From assembly GCA_025200525.1 (NCBI GenBank), contig CM045763.1, positions 62,817,018 through 62,881,017 on the forward strand: a DNA stretch of 64,000 nucleotides. The letters are read 5' to 3'. The position numbers and the translations under genes are program-made. Within the stretch, counting starts at the first letter, position 1, and each line of letters begins with the position of its first letter. This document shows positions 37,257-49,417 of the stretch, piece by piece. Source of the stretch: Camellia lanceoleosa. Its lineage: Eukaryota; Streptophyta; Magnoliopsida; Ericales; Theaceae. The notes below the pieces were generated by a model. It ran no database searches. It had not been told where the DNA came from and worked only from the letters and a program-made list of their open reading frames with translations.

Positions 37257-37817
37257 AAAATGGCTATGGTCGCCTGAGACGTGAGGGAAGGCGATTCGCT
37301 CCTATGATCTCCCCCAACCCTATCAACTCCCTCCGATCTTCCCTTGCTCCTTCCGAGTTCGATCTCTTCTGATTTCTTTCACTATGAGCTTCTCACAACT
37401 TGTGATCTAGGGTTTTTTTTCTTTGATTTGCTACTTTTTGGTGCATTTTCTTCTCACCGATCGTTATTTGCTTTTATTTTTTCATTTAATTTGCACGAAT
37501 TGTGGTGTACATTTTTGTTTTTATGTTCAAAATTAGATTGATGTTTGATGAATAATCCCGACGTTTGATAATGTTTGATGTTGGATGAATAATTTTAACG
37601 TTGATAATGTTTTCATCGAAAATATACGAACAATCCTGACGTTGGTAATGTTTGATATTTGCTAATGTTTAATGTTTGATGACTAATGTTTGACATAAAA
37701 ATGTCTATAGTAAGCTTTTAGAAAAATAGGACCTATTAGTCCAACAAAAAACATTCAGGACTAAATGGTTTAACATTCTTAAATATGGGACTTATGAGTA
37801 ATTTTTCCCTAAATCTT

Positions 37818-39250
37818 TGAATGGTTTGTTAATTAAGGTGTGATTTAGTGAATAATAAAAATAAAATAATAGTTTTAGGTAGTTTGACGAAGTAGTTATT
37901 GGATGTAATAGTTATTAATACGAAAGGTATTATTGAAAAATCAAAAAAAGTGACAATCTTTACTAACTAACTCAAGCATAGACTTTATTAATATATATAA
38001 TAGATAAAAAAATAATAATAAAATTTTCAAAACTTTTTAAGGGTTGCACCAAAACAATGGAAGAGTTACCTCACTTCACAAGTGGAAATTATATGTAGGA
38101 GAATTTAATGCTGAGAAAAAGTTGAACCACCAGTTGCATACTTCATGGCAATGTGGTTAGGTCATGTGCAGAATGTGATTGAGCAACACTAGTTCATGGC
38201 ATCACAATTACTCTCTCTCTTTTCTTATTTATTTATTTTTCCTGCCTTTTCTGATTTAACTGCATGATCCATGGAAATAACTAGACAATGAATTTAAACA
38301 TTTCTCTTATATTTTCTTTTTTCTTTTCAAATTATTACTTGGATCGATGATCATAATCTTAAGATTTATGTATGATGCTTTACTTGGCCATCCATATAAG
38401 AACACTAAAAGTGATATTTTAAGCTTAAAATAATGTGAGAATTTTAAAATATTAGAATATCGAGACATAATTTTATAATTGAAAATACAATTAAGACATA
38501 GATAAAGATTTAAGAAGGAGAAGAACTTCTCTCCAGTCTACTGTTGTGGATTGGACCGTCTAATATGACATCGTGAACTTATCATGAGTCATATTTTAAT
38601 AATTTGAACTATTCATTTTATAAATTTCTTTTATTATAAATCATGCATAGAAAATTATATTGGTCCGATAATTGTAATCACTTTATTTACCACGTTTGTA
38701 TGCAAAAAAATAAATGAAAATAAACTACCAGTTTTTCGTAGATAAATGTGACAAATCATGCAGTTACAATTATCAAATTAATATATGATAAGGTTGGAAT
38801 TTATTAATATTGGTATTATTATTATATGGGAAGAAACATAGCATTAATAGAAAATTGATGAAGGAATATCAACTCTAACACTTTGTTTGGATCGGAGAAT
38901 GAGAAAAGTAAGGGGAAAACATAATTGTAATCTATCATTTAAGTGAGAAGAGAAAAAGAAATATATATATATATATATATATATATTTTCTCATTATTAT
39001 GTTTGGATGAATAAAAATAAAGTATGTGATATAAAGATATGAAATTTATTTTACTTCATTTGTATTTTAATTAGTAATCTTGGTAATCATGAAAAATGCA
39101 CAACTAATCAGTTTGTTTCTTATCAAATCTCACCCCTTTTGATAAGAAATGAAACCTATAAGAAAATTATATTTCTCACCATTTTTCACCTAATATATTA
39201 ATTAAACATAATAAAAGAGTTATCTTCCTCACTAATTGTAATAACAAATT
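37818..39250. other. AT-rich intergenic DNA
   Basis: No gene is seen. 38045-38220 is of higher complexity (CAATGGAAGAGTTACCTCAC..) but has no usable frame. A dinucleotide (AT)n tract of about 26 bases lies at 38963-38988. Confidence 0.5.
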
Positions 39251-39255
39251 AGTAA

Positions 39256-39944
39256 TGTACAAGCACGAAATAATATTTATCATATAATGTTGTTGATGAA
39301 GCTTGCACTCCTCCAAACGTCGTTGTTTAATCACTTGAAAATATGAATATGAGCTAGCCGACGGGTATATGCCGAAAACCTCTCCGATGCCTAAGTCAGC
39401 GAGTTGACAAAAGACAAAAAACTCTGTGAATTCGAGGGTAAGAATTGCAATACCTGGAACAGGTTCTGTCATGAACTATTATAAATTCTGCATGGCACAA
39501 TCTTAATAGGATCTTATTTTTCCCTAGTAGAGTCTTCCTAAGAGTCACATTCCTAAAGGATAGTGCTTATTCTCAGAACACCGTTCCTCACTGCTAGCCA
39601 AGTGAGATGACAACACTCTACTCGGCTATCGATAACTAACCGAGCTACCTTTACTCGCTACATCTTTGTGACCGAATCAGAAAACCTTGTCTGTCCAATG
39701 GTGCACCCCTGAGCTACAACTAGCTTGGCTTTCTTTCCCTAGATAGTCAATCTAGTACCTCGGTCTGTCTATGGATCATACGTGGATAGTTAGTTCCAAG
39801 CCTTAACAGTCCTTCACTAACTGGCCTATTATAGGTTCAACCTAAGATTGTGCTTTCTAAGCTATTATCTCAGATGTGCAGCCCAATCTCCAAAGAGGAT
39901 CTCACTTAGTTCGGCCTAATTTATCTATACAAATTACCCTCTCA
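39256..39944 (-). repeat. Solo LTR related to family A (689 bp)
   Basis: Plus-strand ends are TGTACAAGCA and TTACCCTCTCA; on the minus strand it reads like the 896-bp LTR of the complete element, including GACTTAGGCATCGGAGAGGT, CGGCTAGCTCA, GACTCTACTAGGG-type and ATTGTGCC(A/G) blocks. A perfect 5-bp duplication AGTAA flanks it (39251-39255, 39945-39949). There is no second LTR, so it arose by recombination between the two LTRs of one insertion. It is about 200 bp shorter than the family A LTR. Confidence 0.9.
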
Positions 39945-39949
39945 AGTAA

Positions 39950-42085
39950 GGTAGGGAATTACTATTAAGAATAACAAGTTTTATTTATTTATTTATTTTT
40001 CCATAAACTTGTGCACATTAAAGTATTTGGTTTTTATGGTGGATTTTGTGTTGTATACTATTTTATTTTATTTTTCTTTTTTGGTAATTACACAATGTTT
40101 TAAAATAAGAATAATGCTTGGGATCCCCTTTTGGGGGTCACCCTCTCACCCCCCTTGCCACGTGGCGGGGGGTGATTGGAGGAGCAGGAAAAAAAAGAAA
40201 AAAAAAAGAAAATGTAACCAATAAGAGAGAGAGGAGGTCAAAGGGGATGGGAAAAAAAGGGGGATGAATCATTGTTGTTAAAATAAATATATACAATGTC
40301 TAAATGCGTTGTTACTATCACCAACTCAAGAATAAATTCTTCCTCCAGAACATTCCTTCTCCAACCTCATATCTTCTACATTATATTATTATTATTATGC
40401 TATGATTAGTCAACCATGTGTTATACCAATATGAGTTATATGTATTTAAGAATGTGACGAGGACAAATGTCCAGTGGCAAATAGCACAAGCCGACCAAAC
40501 GTGACATATACCAATCAATCATAGACACACGACTATAACACGGAGGATAAAGGGTTGGGGACTAAAATGTTCAATTTTGAAATTTTTGAAACAATAGTTT
40601 AATTTTATTTTTTTAAATTGTAAGGACAAAAATAAATAAATAAAAATTAAAAGACTACCCTTACTTTTTAGGTGAATTTTTGGACGAATTTTTTTGATAA
40701 TCAGCGGTGATGATTGAGAATAGAAAGAGAAATTACAAATAAATTAAAAAAAAGTGTAATTTGGCATCTCGCCATTGTAATGCCATGTTTGATAACTTGA
40801 TTTTTTTGGTAAGGTCTCGTTTCACATGTAATATTTTTAATTTAAAAATTAAAAAATTATTAAAAAAATTAAAAAGTTTACAATACGAAAAATTAAGATT
40901 TTAGAAATTAAAATTTAAGGATAAAATTATTTTTAGTGACCAAATATTTTTGTTACAAAAAGCATTGTTATTATATATTTTGCAACGAAAATTGAACATT
41001 AATGATGAATTATTATCCTTTTGGGACCAAATTTTTTGTCTCAAAAAATAAACTATTTTGAGACTAAATTATTTTGTGCCTAAAATTCTATTTACTAGTG
41101 AAAATTTTAAAATTTTGTCGCTAAAAACCTTGTTTATAACTTTTCGGGACGATCTTTTAGCGACTATCCTTGTAACGACAGAAATTGGTCCCTAAATGTC
41201 TTTTGTAACAAAATTTTTAATTTTACAGACCAAAACATTTGGTCTCTAAAACTTTTATATGTTGTAGTGTTATAACATATACTAAAAAATCAAAAATTCT
41301 ATTTTCTTTTTATTTTTTGTACATCTTTTCATAAAAAATCAAAAAAATATTCCAAACATACTAAATTCTTTTACCTCATATTTTAGAAAAAAAAAACTAA
41401 AAAGTTATTAAAATAATCTATTCCTAAACAAAGCCTAAAATAATTAAAAAGTCAATTAAAAAAAAATCCAAACTCAAAAAGCCACTAAAAAATTTTAAAA
41501 GTCAAAAAGCCAAAAAAATGAAGGTCATAAAAAATAGACAGAATGAATAAAAAAAATAGATTATTATTATTATTATTTGCTGGGATTAGAAAGGCACAAG
41601 ATTTACATTTCACATCCAACAATAAGTCATTCAAAAAAGATAGTACTAGCTGGATCTCAAAAAAATAAAAATATCCTCCATGCAAAAAGAATAATCTTAA
41701 TAAGTGTATTTTTTAGGATGATTTAAATAAATATATTTTTTTATTTTTTATAAAAAGATATACAAAAAAATAGAAATGTGATATAACACAAATAAGCGTA
41801 TTTATCTAAATAAGTACACTTATTTAAGAGATACCAAATAAGCTCATAGTCTCCTTGCACAAAGAAAAATAAACTTTCATGAAAAAATGAAAAAAGCCTC
41901 CATAAAAATGAAAAAAAAAAAAAAAAAAAAAACTCTATGGGGGAGACACAAAAGCATGACTTCCAAGAAAAAAAAATTAAAAAGAAAAAAATTAAAAAAA
42001 AAATAGAGATTTTTAAATTATGAAATTTTTTAAAAATAATACTAATTGAGAGAGAAGGAACATTAGGGCATTCAAGAAATTGTGG
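39950..42085. other. AT-rich intergenic DNA with transposon remnants
   Basis: No gene is seen. Contains a MITE-like segment at about 40107-40275 (AATGCTTGGGATCCCCTTTT against the reverse complement of AAAAAAAGGGGGATGAATCATT, with a G/C-rich centre including CCACGTGG) and the CACTA end listed separately. Long A tracts near 41910-42003 give spurious Phe/Lys-rich frames. Confidence 0.5.
40780..41269. mobile_element. CACTA-type element remnant, right end
   Basis: It ends TATATGTTGTAGTG at 41269, the reverse complement of a CACTACAACA terminal repeat, and the preceding 250 bp hold sub-terminal motifs in both directions (GGTCCCTAAATG, GGTCTCTAAAAC, AGCGACTATCC, TTGTCGCTAAAA). No matching left end was found, so the left limit is arbitrary. 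Confidence 0.45.
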
Positions 42086-42093
42086 ATTGAACA

Positions 42094-45000
42094 CAGGGCC
42101 GGCCCTGCTGTGACGCCCCAAAATTTGGGGACATCATAATAAGGTTTGAAACTTAAAATCAATTTTCTTAATTAAGAATCCTCATCAATGTTGCCACCAA
42201 ATTTACCATCATCCATTAATTACAACACCAAAACTAAAAGTTCTTCAATTACAACTCCAGCAGAGAAAAACTAGAAAACTCAGAAAGATGGTTCATGGAA
42301 CTTTGGCACGCTTCAAGCTAATCAAGGCTGAATGTTGCCTTCCAACACCTCGGTGTTTCCTTCGGTTTTTTCGGTACCTGGCATGAAACGCTAGGGCAAC
42401 GAGGATGCCAATGAGCGACGAGCTCAATAAGATAGTACAACCCGAATTACCCACCCCGATAATAATACCCACAATGAATAATGTGTAGTAACAGAATGAC
42501 AGGTAGCATTTAATAAGCATAATAGGAATGCCATCAGTTGAAATAATAACAATAGATAATAAATAAATAAAATGACAAACAGAGGCAGCATTTCATCATA
42601 CGAAAAATGCCCACTCATTAGAATCTGAACATAAAACCTGACATAAAACGCCAGGGCAACAAAAATATATGCCATGAGTTTTGCAACACAGTAAGAAAAC
42701 ATAACCAACCTACCATTCTTTTTAAGAGAAAAATAATGAGCTTCTAAATATGAGATAACAATATAATTGTAAACATAAATTACAATAGTTAGATTTTAAT
42801 AAATTAGGTGACACTCAAAATCTCACCAAAGAGATTTAACTTACCAACCACTAAGCATGGCAACGGTTAATTTGAAACCCTCCCTTGGTCAAATATTTAA
42901 ATGTTACCTACAGTAACTACCAATGATGCCCACGCACCAGGGTTATATACCCGAGTCGTGACATCACAGTCTGCCCCAAGGAAGCGATGCGCCAGGTGCG
43001 TAACCTACCCTGCACGTCCACCCTTATTCCAAAACCGAATACCGAAAAGGGTTCAAATAAGTCCCGTGCCATTTTAGAGTTTCGCAACACAATTTACGTG
43101 AGAATTCTCAAAACCAGGGCTCACCCTGAATAACCGGTATTGACCGTCAACCCTTAATTTCGTACACTCTTTAAAACCAAGACTCACCCTGAACAACTGG
43201 TATTCACAATAATTCAAAATTTAATTGCCAATAATGTTATACCAACTCATTAAAACCCGAATATAAAATATTACACATGTCACACAATAATAAACAATTG
43301 TACAAAATTCAAATAAACAATTTATTTAAACCATGGTATGAGATAATTATTTAGATACCCAAAGAATAGAAATAATTTATAATTACACACATGCATGGAC
43401 TTTTAATCTACAAGATTAGATTAGCACCATATTAAATTTTAATCCAAGGAAAACAATTGAAGAGATTATTTATTTATTCATTTTTTTTTTTTTTATTTCT
43501 CCTTAATCCGCCAAAATTTTCAGAATGTATATCTTGCACATGAAATTATAAATAAATTACTTATACAACTCTAAAATTCATATAACTCTACAGAATACTC
43601 AACAAACAGGTTATGGTCGTTTTTCAGAAAACAGTTTCCAAAAATAAATTATAAATAATTCTTAAAAATTCCAAGAATGTTCATGACACAGATTTATCAC
43701 ATTTTCTTAAATTAATTCCATACTTAAATTTATAAATCAATTCCATGATCTAAAAATTTATTATGAAACTAGACTTCTCAAATTTCATTTTTTTGCTTAG
43801 AAATTATCAGATTTGGTTTAATATAAAATTTTTAATGATTTTTCAAACACATAATAAAATCTGTCTATAGCTCCAGATTTGGTTTAAAATCTGTATAAAT
43901 TCGTAAAAAACACTCAATAATTATTGAAAAATTTTGTGGATGAACTAGACATCATTATCAACAACTTTGTAGAAGAAATCATCTTCAAATTGTGAGTATA
44001 AAATTATCTAAAAATTCGTACAACTTTCTGGCAGATTTAAAAGGGCCAAATAACATTTTCAAAAATCTTTTTAATGGCATAAACTACACATGCAAATCTA
44101 AATTCCATAATATTATCATGATTTTCAGACTACCAATATTTGATATACCATCATAATTTATTTCTTGATTTATCCAAATTTAGATTTAATTAATTTTCTT
44201 CATATCTATCCCAAATTTAAACTTATAAGTCTTTCACACATGAATTAAAATCTAAAATATTGAAATTTGAACATGCATATAAAGATGGGTTTCAACTTCA
44301 TGAAGAATAACAAGAATCATACCCAACTAATTACTTTCTAATTTTATTTCCATAATCTTACACTAAACTCCATTTTTTTTTTTCATCATCTTCTTGCTAA
44401 TTTTTTTTTTTTTTTTTTTTACAAGATATTGATTCCAATTACCTCTTAATTTCAGCTTCTAGATGATTTATCTACAAGATTTGAGTTTTAGTTTCTTACC
44501 TCTTTTTTTTTTCGGTTGAATTTCTTGAGTCTCCCTCTTTGCTTCTTCAATCCTTTGGGTCTTTCATTCTCTCTCTCTAGGCTCTCAAAGTCTTCCAGCA
44601 CAACAAATGAATATCACTCTTGAACCCATCACAATAAACACACTCACACACACCTCACTTCTTCGCCATGAAACACGTGTGCACACTTGTACAATTCTTT
44701 GAGTTCCACCTTAACACTTACATGCACACCCACTCACATAATTTCTCTACACACACACCCATAATTCTAATTTGCTCTATAATTTATTTTATGTCCATGA
44801 TTAATTTAATTAAGCACCACTTAATCTTGATAAATTTTTGATTAACACTAAATTAGTTAATTATAACTAATCTCAAATCCCACCTAATTTAATTAGTCTA
44901 ATTGACTTGTATTAGAGCCTAATTAAATATAATTAAATTTATAAATCTGAATCAGATTATTAATCGAACTTCTAAAAGGTTCCAAATATTAAATTAAACT

Positions 45001-46409
45001 TACTATCATTATCAATTTTGATTTCCCAAATCGTTTAGGCCTTCAATTTTTTTTTTATCAGACTCAAATTTCCTTTAATTAATTTACGTATTCCAATTGG
45101 ACACCCCATAACTAAATTTAATTCGTAACAATCACAAATCTCACTCCTCATGACTCAATCAACTCCAATTAGGACCTAATTAATCGAACCTTAAGTTTAC
45201 TAAACTGAATCAAATATTTAATTACACTTTCATAGGGTCCAATACTTGAAATTAAACTGATTTAACTTATCAATTTCACCTCCTTAGGCTATTTGGACGT
45301 TCAATTTCTAATTCTAAAATAAATCCTTAATAAAATAATTTATAAATAACAAATATTAAACACCCACAAAATTATTTTTATTGTTTATTTTATTTTATTT
45401 ATTTATTTATTTATTTCCTTGTTAGTGATTGAATTGGGTTAATTTAAAACTAACTTTTATACTAATACATTTTTGAGATAGACTCTAGATAAAATTAGTT
45501 AATTAATTTATTTATTTTCTTTTAAGAATAATAAAATGTGGGTTTTCACACCTGCCCTAAGGCAGGTAAGGCTTGTGCCTTAGGCCCCATATTTTGGCTC
45601 AAAAATAGGGCCTCCAAATTAAAAAAATTCTTATAGGTCCAATCTTTTTTTTTTTTTTTTTTTTTTTTTGGGTTTTAAGATCAATTTAAAGGGCCCCAAA
45701 TGTTTTATTAAGCCCATGTATAATTTAGTCTATATTTTTATTTATAAATGTGTTTGGCCCATATTTATTAAAATAAAAATATATAAATAAAAAAAAAAAC
45801 AATAGGGCTCCTAAATTTGGTAAAACATATAAACATATATAACATAGGGCTCCTAAATTTGGCCCAAAAATAGGGCCCCTAAATTTGGTAAACTATTATA
45901 GGCTCAAAGTTTTTTTTTTTTGGTTTTAGGATCAATTTAAAGGGCCCCAAAATATTTTTTTGAGTCCATGTATGATTTACTCCATATTTATTTATAAGTG
46001 TAGTTTGGTCCATATTTATTAAAATGAAAATATATATTAAAAAAAAAAGTATTTAGGCTCAAGAAAAATAATACATACAATATATGGGCCATATTTTTTT
46101 ATTTTTTATTTTTACTTTCTTTATCTATTAGATTTTAGTAGAATAAATAATTTTGCTCAAATTTTTTTACCTAGGTCTTTATCAATTTTAATTGAATAAT
46201 TTTTTCCTAATTTTTTTGTTCTAATTTTGTTTTATTAAATTGTTTTGTTTATAATTTTAATGATTATATGTGTAAGTAGATTTTGTTATAGCTACAAACA
46301 AATAAAAAAGTTGTAATTTATCATTTTATTCATGAATTTTTTTTCAATATAAAAAGGCTCCAATTTTCAAAATTCGCTTTAGGCCCCGACGAACTCAGGG
46401 CCGATCCTG
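42094..46409. mobile_element. Non-autonomous hAT element split by an LTR insertion
   Basis: The left end CAGGGCCGGCCCTG and right end CAGGGCCGATCCTG are inverted repeats, and a perfect 8-bp duplication ATTGAACA flanks them (42086-42093 and 46410-46417), as expected for hAT. Without the nested insertion the element is about 870 bp, with two diverged copies of ATCAATTTAAAGGGCCCCAAA (45690, 45930). It has no transposase frame. Confidence 0.85.
42109..45550. repeat. Long solo LTR (3,442 bp) nested in the hAT element
   Basis: Begins TGTGACGCCCCAAAATTT and ends GTGGGTTTTCACA, so TG..CA with an inverted TGTGA/TCACA. A perfect 5-bp duplication CCTGC is at 42104-42108 and 45551-45555. The 3.4-kb length, the GACGCCCC terminus and the absence of any long frame fit an LTR of a Del/Tekay-type chromovirus. 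Two internal blocks around 44930-45060 and 45180-45310 repeat each other imperfectly. Orientation is uncertain; I suspect minus because a GA-rich leader-like stretch reads on that strand near 44500-44600. Confidence 0.8.
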
Positions 46410-46417
46410 ATTGAACA

Positions 46418-48449
46418 TTGGGATAAAAAGTTATTTTTGTTTCAATTCCATGAAAATCTCACAAGCCCTTGTTGTATCCTAACTAGACAAAGGACTCCGA
46501 GGATTTTCTCAACTTACTTTATTTTCAACTATAATATTTTAGTTGGAATATTGTTAAGTGGGCCAACTTGATGCCACATAATGTCCTTTTTAGTTGAAAT
46601 AAATCTCACACTGAAAAAAAGTGAAATGCTATAATGGGATTATTTAGTTTAATTTATGGAGCTGTTTGTAATTTATTTATTTAAAAAAAAATAAAAGAGT
46701 TTTTGGTGTAACTTCTATTTATATAATTTATGAGACAAAAATAACTTAAATAAAAAAATTGATTATTGAAAAGCGAATAGAGAGATACTTTTAGCTTCTA
46801 GCTCTAATTGTTAGCTTTCAATTTGTAAAAAGTTATACTAAACAAGCTCAATTTTACTTTTTTTAATTAAAAAAATATTATAGATAAATGAATTTTTTTT
46901 ATCTAATTTTCTTATCACTAGACAATAGATACAAGATATGAGTTTTATGTGTATTTATTAACGTAAATTTTATAACTTGTATCTAGTGATAAAAAAGTTA
47001 GTTAAAAAATTGTTTATATATAGCATTACTCTTTTTTATAAACAGATACATACTAATATGTCATTTACTATTTTTAGTTTAAGTGATTGAGTTGATTAAA
47101 ATATCCTCACTCTCATTACATAAAATATTTTTTATCCATATGGTGGAGCTATCATGAGGAGAATACGTACCAAAATGTTGAAAGAAAGTTGCATGTAAAG
47201 GTGGCCAAATTGTAGTTTGGCAACCCAAAAAACAAAAAACAAAAAAAAGAAAGGGCAAAATCATAATACCAATATCCTAAACTTCACCATCAAGTTTGGC
47301 ATATGCTTAAATTGTAGCCAGGGGATTTAGGAAGACAGTTCCGATTTAGAGTACTAAATTAGCATCTCTCAAAATATTATTAATGAGTTGGCATGTGTAA
47401 GGGAAAAAAAAAAAAAAAAAGGCCAAATTATCACATCTATAGTGGGGTTCATATGATGTCATGTCATCAGCAGTGCATTAGTGGTGTTAAATTAGTGGTA
47501 TGAAGTATTTTTCTTAAGAAAAAATTTAAGAGTTGGTTTGCGATGTGGATTGACTTTTTTATTTTTTGATTTTTTGGTTACTTTAATTTGAAATTAAAAA
47601 GTCTCGTTTATAATAAATTTTTTGATTTTTTTGACTTTTGTGAGAGAAAAAATAAAATAATTATGAGTTAAATGTGATATTTTATCTTATTTAACTAAAA
47701 TAGCTAATTTTGTCCTATATAATTATTTTAACCCAAATGTATATCCCAAACAAAACCTAAAAAGAATAAAAATATATATATAAAACAAAATAAAATACAA
47801 ATATATTTTATTCACATTTTATTTTTTTCCTCCTCTTTCAAAATTTCTCTTTAAATTTCTTACAAAAAAGCTTCCTACCCCCAGCTGGGGGTCGACCCCG
47901 AAGTGTCACTGGGGATTGGTCCCAAAAAAAATAAATTTTTTTTTCTTTTTATGTTTTCAGCGAATAGGGGGTCGCCACCTCACTGGGGTCGACCCCCACT
48001 GGGTGTATGAATCTCGGCTGAAATTTCCTAACTAACCACCCAAGACCATTACGTGGACACGTGGATCGTTGAGAAGCCTCACCTGAAAGCAACAAAAGAT
48101 AATAACCGTATAATTTTGTTCTCTTTCGGCTCGTTGATTGTGTAAAAGACAAGTCTACTGTTTTTTTTTCACCAACTGGTGTAGAAGTCAGCTGGGCGTA
48201 CCAAGATGCCCCACTGCATGTGCGCCACGTAGATAAACATATCTGAAAGTGTGGATCCCTATTGATGAGGACACGTTGCATGATGTGATGTTTTGTTGTT
48301 ATGTTGGGACAAGTGGGAATGCGAGAGTGGACAGAGGAGGAGGGAAGTCAAGGATATAAAAAGGACATAACGATTGATGTGGGTCCGATCCACTTTAGCT
48401 TCTTGCCTTGATGGATAACATTAGCATGACGGGTTAATCACTTGGAATT
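46418..48449. other. AT-rich intergenic DNA
   Basis: No convincing gene. A MITE-like segment with GTGAGAGAAAAAATAAAATAAT lies at about 47525-47750. 47880-48001 is a G/C-rich inverted repeat (see findings). 48000-48440 is of higher complexity with a minus-strand frame of 110 codons (48281-47949) that has no recognisable motif and crosses the inverted repeat, so I do not call it. Confidence 0.5.
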
Positions 48450-48454
48450 ATTAG

Positions 48455-49350
48455 TGAGAGGGTAATTTATGTGGAAATTGGGCCGAGCTAGAATAAGTGG
48501 GCCGATCTATAGGCCGTATTAGAGAAACTTAGACCATGGGCCGCGGACAAGTAATAGTTCGGCCCAGAGAAAGAAGATCGTCGCCGGATGAAGAGAGGGC
48601 TTAGTCCGGTTGACCGTTGCCCCTCACTCAGATGGCAGTTCGGTCCTAAGTGTGTTAGACCGGTCCCAAAGTTTAGACCGGTTATGGCGCAGTAGGTTAG
48701 TCTGGTCTAAGGGCCTTGTTAGTACTTAGCTCGGTTGTTGGAGGAGAACCGAGGTGGGGATCGTAATTAAAGAGCCGGACTAAGTATAGATCGGTTGAAG
48801 ATCACATGTGCCTTGCTTAAATTGGTGTCAGAGTTATTTCGGCTTAGCCCTCTTATGGATAGCCCAGTTTTAGCGTGTAAAAGCCGGGATAAGAGAAAGG
48901 AAGGTTACAGCCAAAGTGACAGTTATCTTGGTCATGTGGTAGTTCGGCCGTAAGAAGAGCCATCTCACTTGGCTTAAGCAGTGAAGAGGGTGTTGGGAGG
49001 ATAAGCCTTATTTTCCAGGAGTATGAATCCTAGGAGGACTCTACGCAAGGAGGAGTAATCCTAGAAGGACTCTACTGGGGGGAATAAGAGTCCCACCAGG
49101 ATTGTGCCGCGCAAAACCTATATAAGCTCACCAATATCACCTTTGGAGAGGTAATGCAACTCTTGCTTCCTGAATACCCTGAGCTTTGGCCTTCTTGTCT
49201 TCCTTACTGACTTAGGCATCGGAGAGGTTTCCGGCACACACCCGCCGGCTAGCTCACGTTGGTATTTTCAGGTGGTGGAACGACGACGTACGGAGGAACG
49301 CAGACTTGATCAACAGGATTATACGAGAAGGTGTATTTCTTTCCCGTACA
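48455..49350 (+). repeat. 5' LTR of family A
   Basis: TGAGAGGGTAATT to TTTCCCGTACA, 896 bp. A TATA box TATATAA is at 49119-49125, and the sequence after it (about 49150 on) would be the start of the R/U5 part. It holds many GTTCGG/CCGGTT motifs in U3. Confidence 0.95.
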
Positions 49351-49352
49351 AT

Positions 49353-49370
49353 TGGCGCCGTCTGTGGGAA
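49353..49370 (+). promoter_or_regulatory. tRNA primer-binding site
   Basis: TGGCGCCGTCTGTGGGAA starts two bases after the LTR. TGGCGCC is the start typical of plant Gypsy primer sites; the tRNA may be Asp-type, but I cannot verify the match. Confidence 0.8.
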
Positions 49371-49417
49371 ACAACAGGCAAGAACAACCTCTTGATCAAG
49401 CTTTTTCTCGAACATCA

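Larger units (their letters stand above)
36144..37808. mobile_element. Pack-MULE (non-autonomous Mutator-like element)
   Basis: Long terminal inverted repeats: left GGGGAAAGCACC.. then AGTCCTGAATGTTTTTTGTT and CTATAGGCATTTTTATGTC; the right end holds the reverse complement of the same blocks (37690-37808). A perfect 9-bp duplication CTAAATCTT flanks it (36135-36143 and 37809-37817), the diagnostic size for MULEs. The interior has degenerate AACATCAAACATCA repeats (36260-36920) and a captured gene 5' end (about 36960-37340), with no transposase frame. The short inner segment 37540-37690 also pairs with the left arm, so the inverted repeats extend beyond 200 bp. Confidence 0.85.

Noticed and set aside
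42293..42708. Minus-strand hydrophobic frames in the long solo LTR
   Set aside because: Overlapping short frames within LTR sequence, without conserved motif.
47949..48281. Minus-strand frame of 110 codons
   Set aside because: No recognisable motif, no family resemblance, and its end lies inside a G/C-rich inverted repeat.
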